In this document: positions 24,368 to 32,537 of the stretch, piece by piece | Layout of the letters: each line of letters starts with the position of its first letter | Numbering within the stretch: the first letter of the stretch is position 1 | Made by a program: the position numbers and the translations under genes | Notes under the pieces: model-generated | What the model saw: the letters and a program-made list of their open reading frames with translations, nothing else | Database searches by the model: none | Told to the model about the DNA's origin: nothing | Assembly: GCA_030145055.1 (NCBI GenBank) | Contig: JAQYWK010000004.1 | Coordinates: forward strand, 200,701-264,700 | From: Desulfovibrio sp. | GTDB lineage: Bacteria > Desulfobacterota > Desulfovibrionia > Desulfovibrionales > Desulfovibrionaceae | Length of the DNA stretch: 64,000 bases | Reading direction: 5' to 3'

Positions 24368-25012
24368 TTATCTTTTTTTATTGTTGTTATCCCAGTGTTT
24401 CAAAACCGTATTTATTGTTCTGAGTCTTGCTACTTTTCTTGCAATATCAACAAGAGCTAGCTTGATAAGGCTGTTCCTGTCCGGGTGCATGTATTCGCCT
24501 GTGAGATTTAGTGCGTATGATTCTGGTGGGTCATATTCAACTCCCAGAAAATCTCCGTTAATATCTGCCATAGCGATGTATTGCTCGTAGTCATCATCAT
24601 AAGTTATTGTGAGCTCTGATAAGCCGATAACAACGTAATCAACCATATTTTCCCGCGCAATAATAATTATTTCACCTTCGGTTACGTCCTGTTGCTGTGT
24701 TGCATAAGATCTCTTGCATGAGTCTAAAAGAAAACCTGAAATCATTCTATCCTGATGCGTTTCAAAGCCCGCTTCATTAAATTCCTGTTGCAAAGATTTA
24801 TTCAGATTACGAATAAGATTTTCACATTGCTGAGGAGATAGGTTTTCATTCTTAATTCTTGGAACCAGAGAAAATACAATAGTTGGCTTGCCAGCTTTAT
24901 CATAAACTGTCAGCCCGTCTTTCTTCTTGCTGCCGGAAAAAGCACAAGTTGTTGTAAACAGCAGTATAAGAATACAGAGAATCGGTGATGTTACAAAGCG
25001 CAGTCTCTTCAT
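24368..25012 (-). CDS. Exported protein of unknown family (envelope operon, gene 4)
   Basis: An N-terminal signal peptide is clear (positive start, hydrophobic to about residue 22). It ends in 'TTTCAFSG', which is a poor lipobox, so lipidation is doubtful. The mature about 190 residues alternate strands and helices ('KPTIVFSLVPRI', 'VDYVVIGLSELTITYDDD', 'LIKLALVDIARKVARLRTI') in a pattern reminiscent of periplasmic TolB-N or CsgG-like folds, but I cannot assign it. It is the last of four minus-strand genes separated by only 4-20 bases, all encoding exported products. It converges on the HD-GYP gene with 5 bases between the stops. Confidence 0.7.
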   Translation of the reverse strand: MKRLRFVTSPILCILILLFTTTCAFSGSKKKDGLTVYDKAGKPTIVFSLVPRIKNENLSPQQCENLIRNLNKSLQQEFNEAGFETHQDRMISGFLLDSCKRSYATQQQDVTEGEIIIIARENMVDYVVIGLSELTITYDDDYEQYIAMADINGDFLGVEYDPPESYALNLTGEYMHPDRNSLIKLALVDIARKVARLRTINTVLKHWDNNNKKR

Positions 25013-25024
25013 AAGTTTACTTCC

Positions 25025-26137
25025 TTAACGGTTGCATGAATTGAAGTCTGATAATGCGTTAATCAGACTGTTGTATAAATGAACATCTGATACTTTGGTA
25101 TGTCTTTTGGATATTTGGACTTCTACAGCTTTTATACATTTAATATTATTACCCCCGCCTTCTAAATAGCAGGCGGTAGTATAATTTCGCTCAAGAAATG
25201 GACCTAGGTCGACGTCTTTTACTCCAGTTTTGATAGATAGAGTATATTCTATTTCAGGTTCAGGCATTCTCATCTTGGTGGAATATACATTATCGCGCTC
25301 TGAAAAACCTTTCTCGCTACCCTGCTGAAAAGAGACTCCGAACATTGCAACCGAAGCGTGTAATCCTCTGCGGATTGCCGGGAATCTGGTTTTGGGGGGG
25401 AGTACAAGGTGTTCTTCTGACAAGGCCTGTGCAGCCAGCATTTGGGCCAGCTCTTTATATTTTTTTGAATTCTCGATTCTCTTCGCTGTGCCCTTTGAAA
25501 TTTTTATATCATTTACTGAGCATGTTTTAGTGGCAAAGAGGTAATCCATGTCCGCTAAACAATTGCCGAGTGATTCTTGCGCATTCGGTTTAAGCGTCTT
25601 TTTGTCCGTAAAAAAGTTTACAATTGCATGGCGAATTTGTCCGGCCAGCGGTTCAAGGCTAAATTTTTTAGTTTTGTTTAAATAGGGCACTGAAATGAGT
25701 AGTGGAGCAGAGTACACGAGAGATTCAGATTGGGCCTGAAATAGTAAAAAGTTCATTCCAATGTAGACCCTGCCTTTGTAGAGGCTTTCGTCTGAGGATC
25801 CGTATTCATCGACAAATGAAATTACATTATCGACAAAAAGAAGCGGGATCAGAATGGCTTCGGCATTAAATTTAGTGTCGAAGCCAGCCTGTTTAATATT
25901 TACTCCAGCATTTTTTGCCGCAGCACGCTCTAGAAATCCGAGCACTCCTTTTCGGAGTGCTTTTTTGAATTCTTTGTCCTTAAGGATTGTATTTAGCTCA
26001 GCCTTGTGTCTGTCGTTGTCTTTGTTGCGGACTTTACCTATGGCTGAGGGCATAATGTAAAGGTCTTTCGCTTCGGCGCAATGAACACTCATAAGGATTA
26101 AAATGAGGACAAAAAAAGGATATAATTTCAGGTTCAT
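25025..26137 (-). CDS. Exported protein of unknown family (envelope operon, gene 3)
   Basis: A signal peptide with likely cleavage after 'HCAEA' (about residue 23) precedes about 347 mature residues. There is no membrane segment after it. I see alternating strands and helices ('AEAILIPLLFVDNVISFVDEYG', 'GRVYIGMNFLLFQAQSESLVY') and six or so Cys residues, several in the second half, consistent with periplasmic disulphides. I do not recognise the family. It starts 4 bases after the small lipoprotein gene, and its product probably works with the three neighbouring exported proteins. Confidence 0.7.
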   Translation of the reverse strand: MNLKLYPFFVLILILMSVHCAEAKDLYIMPSAIGKVRNKDNDRHKAELNTILKDKEFKKALRKGVLGFLERAAAKNAGVNIKQAGFDTKFNAEAILIPLLFVDNVISFVDEYGSSDESLYKGRVYIGMNFLLFQAQSESLVYSAPLLISVPYLNKTKKFSLEPLAGQIRHAIVNFFTDKKTLKPNAQESLGNCLADMDYLFATKTCSVNDIKISKGTAKRIENSKKYKELAQMLAAQALSEEHLVLPPKTRFPAIRRGLHASVAMFGVSFQQGSEKGFSERDNVYSTKMRMPEPEIEYTLSIKTGVKDVDLGPFLERNYTTACYLEGGGNNIKCIKAVEVQISKRHTKVSDVHLYNSLINALSDFNSCNR

Positions 26138-26141
26138 ATTT

Positions 26142-26354
26142 TTACCACTTATGCGTTTCTACAGACTCACTTTGCTCGTGCTTTTTAAGCTCTTCGCTTG
26201 TTTTTTTGGATGCTTCACTGTCCTCTCTTAGATCTTCAGCAGAGTGATTCACCTCCCTCATTGAATTTTGGGCTGTTTCAGCATTTTTAAAACTGCAGCT
26301 TGCAATAAGTAGCATTGCAGCAAAACAGAGAATCAATAGTTTAAACTTTTTCAT
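26142..26354 (-). CDS. Small coiled-coil lipoprotein (envelope operon, gene 2)
   Basis: The 70-residue product starts at ATG 26354 with AAGGGG five bases upstream; a GTG at 26360 is less likely. The lipobox L-I-A-S-C puts the lipidated Cys at 20. The about 50-residue mature part is polar, Glu/Ser/Lys-rich and probably one amphipathic helix, in size and style like Lpp-type or entericidin-type small lipoproteins. It does not end in the Lys/Arg of Lpp. It is flanked within 20 bases by the SH3 lipoprotein gene and the 370-residue exported protein gene. Confidence 0.75.
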   Translation of the reverse strand: MKKFKLLILCFAAMLLIASCSFKNAETAQNSMREVNHSAEDLREDSEASKKTSEELKKHEQSESVETHKW

Positions 26355-26374
26355 ATGCACCCCTTAAATGTTGA

Positions 26375-28096
26375 TTAGTCAAGAGCATCTTCTGCCAGAG
26401 CAACAGACTCTGCTTTCTTTTCTATAACCTTAAAACCTTCTTCAGCCTGTTTTGCATAGGTGTTTTGAAGTCGTTCGCTAAGCTTTAATTTTTTAGCATA
26501 GTATGACTCAAGCATAGTGGTTACTTGAGTGTTTTTGCGCCGCGCGGTCATTAATATAGAATTTATATCCATTCCTTGCTTGCTTATGATAGATGAATTC
26601 TTTTCGATATATTCATAATCTTCATTGAAGTCAGAAAGGAGTGAAGTTAAGTCTGTCACCTGTTCTTGAATTTCCATTATGCGGGGGATAGCAGATAATG
26701 CCGCAAATGGGTTGGATTGAACGTTACTCAACTGTGCGACAAGTTGTGACGCTGAAATTGCGAGAATACCGAGTTGTTTACTGGCTTCCACTGTAAGCGG
26801 CCCTGCTTTTTCTTCAAAAGCCATGATAGCGCGATCAATGCCGAGTATTACTTTGTTAGACTTGTTAATGCTAAAGTCATACATAGCGTTCGATGCATGA
26901 ATATTATTAGAAAAGTCTCTTATTATGGAATCCATATTCTGGATTTGGTTGGCGTTAAGTTTAGAAAAAGAGTCAGCTTCAGTCTTAATCTGAGTTGCAA
27001 GATTTTTAAGCATTCTGCCGTTTTCAGCAATCTTAACCGATGCACTTTCGATGGATGTTGTGGGTTCGTAAGACAAATCATTTATGAAAGCCTTGATAGA
27101 TATTTTCTTCATCCCTGTAGAGCTAATGCCGCGAGCCGTATCAGAAGCCGTTTTGAAGTTTTGGTTCATTGCGGAAACTGTTTTACCGATAAGAGACTGA
27201 AGTGCTCGTGTTTCATTTAATGAAGTAAGCATTTGCTCCCTGATAGCTATAGTAGTTTTAGCCAGTTCCTTAGATGTGTTTATTGACCCAATTATTTCTT
27301 TAAGTGCGTCATCAGAGTTTTGCGCAGGCGCTGCACCTTTCTTTATAGAACCACCTGTGAAGGCAGAAGCAAAGGCTCCAAATAAGTTTAAAGCACTATC
27401 AGATCCTGAATGTTTTTTTGTGGTAGTGACCTTCTTCTTGGAAGGCTTGTAATATGAAGATTTAGTTGTGGTTTTGGCTGTTGTTGTACTGCTTTTAAGT
27501 GAACTGGTTTTATTTACAGGAGTACAATCTTTAACATTTACAATCTTTGTTTTCGCAATTGGGCTACTTGGGTCTGCAACGCATAAGTCTGCAATTACGT
27601 AACCTTCAAAATGATCACCTTTTATTTTGTAAAAATTACTCTCCACGCCTAGAATGTCGAAAGTTGTGCTCGGCTTAATTTTTAAAACAGTCGCAGACGT
27701 TGCGGAAGGCGCATTGTGGATTGAAACGAAATCTTTATTTCTTCCTTTGGTTCCAAGGTAGTTTTCGAAATCTAAGTGGATAAGTTTATGAAAAACATAT
27801 CCAGATGAACCTTTATTATCAGTACGTCTAACCTGATACCAATTTTTGTGTTTACCTATGATCTCAACTTGAGATCCTTTTTGGAGCACATCCACAATTT
27901 TTGATTTTGAAGACGCTTGTGCTCGGACATTACTTTTAAATACAGATGCTCCAGTTACAATTGGAGCAATTATAACCGATTGCGTTTGAACTTGCGGTTG
28001 AACCGAATCATGCGGTGAAGGCTTCTTTGTGGGAATACATCCCGAAAAAAGAAGGCTCGCTGAAATTAGTAGGCAACAAAGTAGTCTTAACCGCAT
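26375..28096 (-). CDS. Lipoprotein with two bacterial SH3 domains and long coiled-coil region (envelope operon, gene 1)
   Basis: The lipobox L-F-S-G-C gives Cys20. Two SH3b-like domains follow: about residues 52-108 ('NVRAQASSKSKIVDVLQKGSQ', 'WYQVR', 'GYVFHKLI') and about 120-172 ('VSIHNAPSATSATVLKI', 'FYKIK', 'GYVIADLC'). Bacterial SH3 domains often bind peptidoglycan. A Ser/Thr/Lys-rich linker (about 185-245) leads to about 300 residues of almost continuous helix without hydrophobic segments, suggesting a long coiled coil in the periplasm. Overall it resembles an envelope-spanning tether. It is first in the four-gene operon. No known family name is assigned. Confidence 0.75.
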   Translation of the reverse strand: MRLRLLCCLLISASLLFSGCIPTKKPSPHDSVQPQVQTQSVIIAPIVTGASVFKSNVRAQASSKSKIVDVLQKGSQVEIIGKHKNWYQVRRTDNKGSSGYVFHKLIHLDFENYLGTKGRNKDFVSIHNAPSATSATVLKIKPSTTFDILGVESNFYKIKGDHFEGYVIADLCVADPSSPIAKTKIVNVKDCTPVNKTSSLKSSTTTAKTTTKSSYYKPSKKKVTTTKKHSGSDSALNLFGAFASAFTGGSIKKGAAPAQNSDDALKEIIGSINTSKELAKTTIAIREQMLTSLNETRALQSLIGKTVSAMNQNFKTASDTARGISSTGMKKISIKAFINDLSYEPTTSIESASVKIAENGRMLKNLATQIKTEADSFSKLNANQIQNMDSIIRDFSNNIHASNAMYDFSINKSNKVILGIDRAIMAFEEKAGPLTVEASKQLGILAISASQLVAQLSNVQSNPFAALSAIPRIMEIQEQVTDLTSLLSDFNEDYEYIEKNSSIISKQGMDINSILMTARRKNTQVTTMLESYYAKKLKLSERLQNTYAKQAEEGFKVIEKKAESVALAEDALD

Positions 28097-28297
28097 AAAA
28101 AGATCTCCCCTTAAACTTTTTATTAAGTATTATATAATATCTGGATGATAACGTTGGTCATGAGCAACCATATGGAAAAAATTGTTCAATTTAATACATA
28201 ATTAAGCTCATCTGAACTATTTTAATTTTCACATATTTTTAAAATAAAATAAAGGGTGCATAGTATATTATTTCGATGGAGAGGGGATTGAAATAAG

Positions 28298-28336
28298 AAA
28301 AGCCCCTCAAGCAGATTTACCGCTGTGAGGGGCTTT
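28298..28336 (-). terminator. Terminator after uppS
   Basis: AAAGCCCCTCA (28299-28309) pairs perfectly with TGAGGGGCTTT (28326-28336), and short T runs follow on the minus strand. Confidence 0.8.
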
Positions 28337-28361
28337 ATGTGTTTTTTTTGAAAACAGTCTT

Positions 28362-29057
28362 TTAAACTTGTTCTCCGGTCTTTCCAAAACGACGTTGTCT
28401 TTTCGTAAAGTCATTAAGTGCTTTTTCAAGCTCATCCGGGGTAAAGTCCGGCCAGAAAACGTCTGTAAAGTAAAGTTCAGAGTACGCTGCCTGAAATAGC
28501 AAATAGTTGGAAAGCCTTTGCTCACCGCTAGTGCGGATAATTAAATCAGGGTCAGGCTGACCTGCTGTATACAAGTTCTCGGAAAGTGTTTCTTCTGTTA
28601 TTTGGTCTGCTTTCATTCCAGAAGATATCATTTTTTTACAAGCCCGTACTAATTCATCCCTGCCTGAATAATTAAGCGCAAGGTTGAGAGTCATTGAACT
28701 GCAATGCTGAGTCTTTTTAATGGTGTGGGCAACGACCTGTTTTACGCCGAATGGAAAATCAGAAAGTTCTCCGAGTACATTCAGGCGTATATCCTGTTCA
28801 CACAGGCTGAGCAGTTCATTTTTTAAAAAAACTGTCAACAGGTTGAAGAGCTGAGCAATTTCATCTTTTGGTCTGGCCCAGTTTTCCTTGGAAAACGTGT
28901 AAAGGGTCAGATGCTTAATGCCGAGTTCACGACATTTTGTGACAATCGCTTTTGCTGCTTCAGTTCCGGCTTTGTGACCATCGCTGCGCGATAGACCTTG
29001 AGCCTTTGCCCACCGTCCATTGCCATCCATAATAATGGCTAAATGTCGGGGCATCAT
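28362..29057 (-). CDS. uppS: Undecaprenyl diphosphate synthase
   Basis: UppS extends farnesyl diphosphate with eight isopentenyl units to the C55 carrier for peptidoglycan and O-antigen. The start is ATG 29057 (231 residues, MMPRHLAIIMDGNGRWA), four bases after the frr stop. The upstream frame overlapping frr is not coding. The catalytic Asp in 'IIMDGNGRWAKAQGLSR', 'GHKAGTEA', 'YTFSKENWARP' and 'DLIIRTSGEQRLSNYLLFQ' all match the cis-prenyltransferase family. It is normally followed by cdsA; here a terminator and an island intervene. Confidence 0.95.
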   Translation of the reverse strand: MMPRHLAIIMDGNGRWAKAQGLSRSDGHKAGTEAAKAIVTKCRELGIKHLTLYTFSKENWARPKDEIAQLFNLLTVFLKNELLSLCEQDIRLNVLGELSDFPFGVKQVVAHTIKKTQHCSSMTLNLALNYSGRDELVRACKKMISSGMKADQITEETLSENLYTAGQPDPDLIIRTSGEQRLSNYLLFQAAYSELYFTDVFWPDFTPDELEKALNDFTKRQRRFGKTGEQV

Positions 29058-29061
29058 TTCG

Positions 29062-29619
29062 TTAGATTTCCATGATTTCCTTATCTTTGGCCGCGAGGAG
29101 GTCATCACATTTTTTGACGTATACGTCTGTGAGCTTCTGAACACGGTCCTGTGCATCATGCATCTCATCTGAAGAAATATCTTTATCTTTTTCGAGCTTC
29201 TTCAGTGTATCATTCATATCGCGGCGTACATTGCGGACAGCAATTTTTGAATCTTCAGTAAATTTCTTAGCGATTTTTACTAAATCTTTACGGCGTTCCT
29301 CTGTTAACGGAGGAATGCATATGCGAATGAGTTTCCCATCATTAACAGGATTAAGACCAAGGTCTGATTTCAATAAAGCTTTGTCGATTAGAGCGAAAGC
29401 TCCTTTATCCCACGGCTGGATTGTAAGGGTGCGTGAGTCTGGTACAGCCACAGACGCAACCTGATTAATAGGAGTTGGTGTTCCGTAGTAATCAACAAGA
29501 ATGTGATCGATCAGTCCGGTTGAAGCTCTTCCTGTGCGCAGTCTTACAAAGTCGCCTTCGAGACTAGTTAGCGCTCCGTCCATTCTTTGTGTGCCATCAT
29601 CTATAACTTCATTAATCAT
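29062..29619 (-). CDS. frr: Ribosome recycling factor
   Basis: RRF splits post-termination ribosomes together with EF-G. Starting at ATG 29619, five bases after GGAGG, gives 185 residues, exactly the E. coli length. The frame also has an ATG at 29631 that overlaps its own RBS and is unlikely. Motifs include '[20 protein letters not shown]', '[14 protein letters not shown]', '[21 protein letters not shown]' and the C-terminal helix. It overlaps the pyrH stop by 8 bases, so it is translationally coupled. Confidence 0.96.
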   Translation of the reverse strand: MINEVIDDGTQRMDGALTSLEGDFVRLRTGRASTGLIDHILVDYYGTPTPINQVASVAVPDSRTLTIQPWDKGAFALIDKALLKSDLGLNPVNDGKLIRICIPPLTEERRKDLVKIAKKFTEDSKIAVRNVRRDMNDTLKKLEKDKDISSDEMHDAQDRVQKLTDVYVKKCDDLLAAKDKEIMEI

Positions 29620-30340
29620 CATATCCTCCATGAACTAGTGTTCCGATCTTCTCACCTCTGACAACCCTAGTGATATTACCTTGTTCGAAAAGGTTAAAGA
29701 CAATTATCGGCATGTTGTTATCCATAGCCAGTGAGATGGCTGTGGAATCCATGACTCCGAGTCTTTTTTCAAGAGTTTCAATATAGGTGACAGATTCATA
29801 TTTTACTGCATCATCGTATTTCATTGGGTCTTTGTCGTAGACTCCGTCAACTTTTGTCGCTTTGACAATTGCTTCTACCTTCAGCTCCATAGCTCTAAGT
29901 GCGGCTGCTGTATCCGTTGTGAAAAAAGGATTTCCAGTTCCGGCTGCACAAATAACAACGCGGCCTTTTTCTAAGTGGCGAATAGCTCTGCGGCGAACGT
30001 AAGGTTCAGCAACAGCCTGCATAGGGATAGCAGATAGTACTCTAGTATCGCAATCCAATTTTTCGAGAGCATCCTGGACAGCAAGTGCGTTCATAATGGT
30101 TGCAAGCATTCCCATGTAGTCTGCTGAAGCTCTATCCATACCTTTTGCTGAAGCTGACAATCCACGGAAAATGTTCCCGCCACCAATAACCAAAGCTATC
30201 TGAACTCCTGTTTTTGCAACAGCAGCAATTTCTTCGCAAAATTTGTTGATAGTAGCAGGATCGACACCAAATTGCTGTTCTCCAGCAAGTGCTTCACCAC
30301 TGAGTTTGATCATTACTCGTGAATAGCGCAATTTGTCCAT
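29612..30340 (-). CDS. pyrH: Uridylate kinase (UMP kinase)
   Basis: PyrH phosphorylates UMP to UDP in pyrimidine nucleotide synthesis. The 242-residue protein shows the amino-acid-kinase fold: '[18 protein letters not shown]' near the start, '[12 protein letters not shown]' (about 50-61), '[20 protein letters not shown]' and '[19 protein letters not shown]'. It has GGGG seven bases before ATG 30340 and an unusual leader with several hairpins. It is co-transcribed with frr and uppS but separated from tsf by two terminators. Confidence 0.96.
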   Translation of the reverse strand: MDKLRYSRVMIKLSGEALAGEQQFGVDPATINKFCEEIAAVAKTGVQIALVIGGGNIFRGLSASAKGMDRASADYMGMLATIMNALAVQDALEKLDCDTRVLSAIPMQAVAEPYVRRRAIRHLEKGRVVICAAGTGNPFFTTDTAAALRAMELKVEAIVKATKVDGVYDKDPMKYDDAVKYESVTYIETLEKRLGVMDSTAISLAMDNNMPIIVFNLFEQGNITRVVRGEKIGTLVHGGYDD

Positions 30341-30359
30341 AGTTTACCCCGTTTTTCAG

Positions 30360-30447
30360 CGGACATTGTCCGGTTATGAGTAGAAGCAGGTCCGGATAAG
30401 CTAGCATCTTGAGCTTAGGGAGGAGTGCTCCCCGCTAATGCTTCCGG
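30360..30447 (-). promoter_or_regulatory. Structured leader of pyrH
   Basis: Three nested inverted repeats form a compact junction: outer 30392-30396 with 30443-30447, inner TAAGCT/AGCTTA (30397-30402 with 30412-30417) and GGGAG/CTCCC (30418-30422 with 30428-30432). A further hairpin CGGAC/GTCCG (30360-30372) sits just before the pyrH RBS. The folding is read by eye, and a regulatory role is inference. Confidence 0.4.
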
Positions 30448-30538
30448 CCACATTAACTTATGTCTTTTGAATTCTGTATGAGTTCGGTTGTAGCAGATAT
30501 TCTGCGCATTTGAACCCGGTCTGGTAAAATTGTTCCCT

Positions 30539-30585
30539 AAAAAAACTCAAATTCTTACGGACAACATGTCTGTATTGAATTTGAG
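30539..30585 (-). terminator. Second terminator between tsf and pyrH
   Basis: CTCAAATTC (30546-30554) pairs with GAATTTGAG (30577-30585), with an inner repeat extending the stem. T7 follows on the minus strand (30545 to 30539). Confidence 0.75.
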
Positions 30586-30680
30586 CTGAAATATTTATCC
30601 ATCGCTGATTCCACTTCAAGTCTTGCCGATTTAATAATCTTTAAGGTGAAGTGTTTCTTGCGTGGTTGTGAACCTATGTA
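30539..30680 (-). ncRNA. Candidate small RNA or attenuated pyrH leader
   Basis: About 140 bases lie between a plausible promoter (TATAAT at 30687-30692) and an intrinsic terminator. The segment has no credible ORF with an RBS. It carries an internal inverted repeat CACTTCA/TGAAGTG (30612-30618 with 30647-30653). It may be an independent small RNA, or the terminated form of a pyrH leader transcript. There is no family match that I can name. Confidence 0.4.
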
Positions 30681-30686
30681 GGGAGA

Positions 30687-30717
30687 ATTATATTTTACCA
30701 AGTTTATCCTTCTGCAA
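30687..30717 (-). promoter_or_regulatory. Candidate sigma-70 promoter of the tsf-pyrH spacer
   Basis: TTGCAG and a perfect TATAAT are separated by 19 bases on the minus strand. The spacer is longer than the optimal 17, so this is tentative. Confidence 0.4.
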
Positions 30718-30747
30718 GGTTGCTTACCTAGTATTTGGTTACAGGGC

Positions 30748-30777
30748 AAAAAAAACGGGCCTTTCGGCCCGTTTTTT
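30748..30777 (-). terminator. rpsB-tsf terminator
   Basis: AAAAAACGGGCC (30750-30761) pairs perfectly with GGCCCGTTTTTT (30766-30777) around a four-base loop. It lies ten bases after the tsf stop. Confidence 0.92.
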
Positions 30778-30786
30778 ATTCGGTCT

Positions 30787-31419
30787 TTATTCTGCTTCGG
30801 CTTCTTCTTCTGCTGCACCTGTTGCTGTTTCAGCAAGGTTGATGCGGGCAAATCGTCCGATCTGCATGTTCTCTCCGAGAATGGCGATTGCGTCATTCAC
30901 GAGGTCCTGAATTGTTTTCTTGTCGTCCTTGATGAAAGGCTGGTCAAGCAAACAAACTTCTTTACAGTATTTTTTGATGCGTCCTGCTACCATCTTTTCT
31001 GCGATATTTGCAGGTTTACCTTCAGCAATTGCCTGCTGTAGGTAAATTTCTTTTTCTTTCTCTAGAATATCCTGAGGCAGTTCTTCTGAGCTTACACAAA
31101 TAGGGCTGGTTGCAGCAATCTGCATAGCAACGTCTTTAGTGAGCTGAATGAACTGGTCGGATTTAGCAACAAAGTCAGTTTCGCATTTGATTTCTACGAG
31201 AACACCGAGTTTGCCGTTGTTGTGCATGTATGTGCCAACAAGTCCTTCGCTGGTTGCGCGGCCAGCTTTCTTAGCTGCTTTTGCAAGTCCTTTTTCACGA
31301 AGATATTTAATAGCTTTTTCTTCATTACCATCGCATTCAGAAAGAGCTTTTTTACAATCCATCATACCTACGCCAGTTATTTCGCGTAGGGATTTTACCA
31401 TCTGAGCAGTAACAGCCAT
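30787..31419 (-). CDS. tsf: Elongation factor Ts
   Basis: EF-Ts is the nucleotide exchange factor of EF-Tu. The N-terminal UBA-like domain ('VKSLREITGVGMMDCKKALSE', about residues 9-29) and the exchange motif 'CETDFVAKSDQF' (TDFV, about 79-90) are clear. At 210 residues it is the short form with one core subdomain, as in Thermus, rather than the 283-residue E. coli form. The C-terminus ends in a Glu/Ala tail. The gene follows rpsB by two bases. Confidence 0.95.
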   Translation of the reverse strand: MAVTAQMVKSLREITGVGMMDCKKALSECDGNEEKAIKYLREKGLAKAAKKAGRATSEGLVGTYMHNNGKLGVLVEIKCETDFVAKSDQFIQLTKDVAMQIAATSPICVSSEELPQDILEKEKEIYLQQAIAEGKPANIAEKMVAGRIKKYCKEVCLLDQPFIKDDKKTIQDLVNDAIAILGENMQIGRFARINLAETATGAAEEEAEAE

Positions 31420-31421
31420 GA

Positions 31422-32339
31422 CTATTTAGCCTCCTTAGCAGCTTCTTCAGCTTTCGCTGCAGGAGCTTCTTCTACTTTAGCTTCAACTGGAGCTACTGGA
31501 GCAGCTTCAACTTTAACTTCAACTTTAGCTTCAACGGGAGCTACTGGAGCCGCTTCTTTCTTAGGAGCAGCTTCCTTTTTAGGAGCCGCTTTCTTAGGAG
31601 CAGCAGCTTTTTCAGTTGCTTTATTTTTTTCAGCTTCGATTTCGTTGTCTTCTTTGCGGCGAGCTGCGCCTTCAAGGCAAGCATCAGCCATGTGAGCTGC
31701 GAAGAGTTTGATAGCACGGATTGCATCATCATTACCTGGAATGATGTAGTCAACCATGTCTGGGTCACAGTTAGAGTCAACAACTGCAACTACAGGAATG
31801 CCTAATTTGCGACATTCCAAAATAGCGATATGTTCACGCTTGGGGTCAATGACGAATGCAACAGCAGGAGCACCGTTAAGGTCTTTGATGCCGCCGAGTG
31901 CGAGGGTAAGTTTCTTAACCTCACGGCCCATCATTACGATTTCCTTTTTAGGAAAACGCTTGATTGTACCGTCTCCGAACATTTCTTCAAGATTTTTAAG
32001 ACGTTCGATACGACCTTTAATGGTCTGGAAGTTAGTAAGTGTTCCACCCATCCAGCGGTGAGTTACGTGAAACATACCTGCGCGGGTTGCTTCAGCTGCG
32101 ATGGATTCCTGAGCCTGACGTTTTGTCCCGATGAAAAGTACTTTTCCACCTTTAGCAACAGCGTCAGAAATGAAGTCGTGAGCTTTACGGAAAAGCTTCA
32201 CAGTCTGCTGGAGGTCCATGATGTGGATCCCGTTACGTGCGCCAAAGATGTAAGGACGCATTTTAGGATTCCATCTACGAGTCTGGTGACCGAAATGGAC
32301 GCCTGTTTCCAGCATTTGTTTCATAGTTACGTAAGCCAT
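31422..32339 (-). CDS. rpsB: Ribosomal protein S2 with long C-terminal extension
   Basis: S2 is part of the small ribosomal subunit. The start is ATG 32339 with AGGAG upstream, giving 305 residues from [19 protein letters not shown]. '[21 protein letters not shown]', '[13 protein letters not shown]' and '[22 protein letters not shown]' are canonical. After about residue 237 there is an about 65-residue Ala/Pro/Lys/Glu/Val-rich tail with internal repeats (APKKEA units, then [10 protein letters not shown] twice), absent from E. coli S2 (241 residues). The tail is likely flexible; its role is unknown. Confidence 0.96.
   Translation of the reverse strand: MAYVTMKQMLETGVHFGHQTRRWNPKMRPYIFGARNGIHIMDLQQTVKLFRKAHDFISDAVAKGGKVLFIGTKRQAQESIAAEATRAGMFHVTHRWMGGTLTNFQTIKGRIERLKNLEEMFGDGTIKRFPKKEIVMMGREVKKLTLALGGIKDLNGAPAVAFVIDPKREHIAILECRKLGIPVVAVVDSNCDPDMVDYIIPGNDDAIRAIKLFAAHMADACLEGAARRKEDNEIEAEKNKATEKAAAPKKAAPKKEAAPKKEAAPVAPVEAKVEVKVEAAPVAPVEAKVEEAPAAKAEEAAKEAK
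31474..31556 (-). repeat. Near-identical 35-base repeat in the rpsB tail
   Basis: The segments at 31474-31508 and 31522-31556 differ at two positions and encode the repeated [10 protein letters not shown] part of the S2 extension. Confidence 0.75.
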
Positions 32340-32363
32340 AATAAATCTCCTGGGTTTTTCCTC

Positions 32364-32441
32364 CATCTCGGTATCAATAGACCTCATAACAACTATGAAG
32401 CACCCTTATTTGACCGAGATGTGCGAATTTAGCTCCGCACA
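32364..32441 (-). promoter_or_regulatory. Structured rpsB leader (possible S2 autoregulatory element)
   Basis: CATCTCGGT and ACCGAGATG (32364-32372 with 32413-32421) form a perfect nine-base long-range stem just upstream of the rpsB RBS, enclosing a TCATA/TATGA hairpin. A second stem TGTGCG/CGCACA lies at 32420-32441. rpsB leaders repressed by S2 are known in proteobacteria; equivalence here is inferred from position and structure. Confidence 0.5.
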
Positions 32442-32537
32442 ACTACGGGATAAATGATCAGAAATCAAGTCCCTGTGCGAGCAAAAGAAAAATAGTTTGA
32501 AAAAAAACTTATTTTAATAATTAAAACTTTTGATTTG

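Noticed and set aside
31830-32432. Plus-strand frame of 200 codons antisense to rpsB
   Set aside because: Lies opposite a highly conserved ribosomal gene and its leader; no recognisable product.
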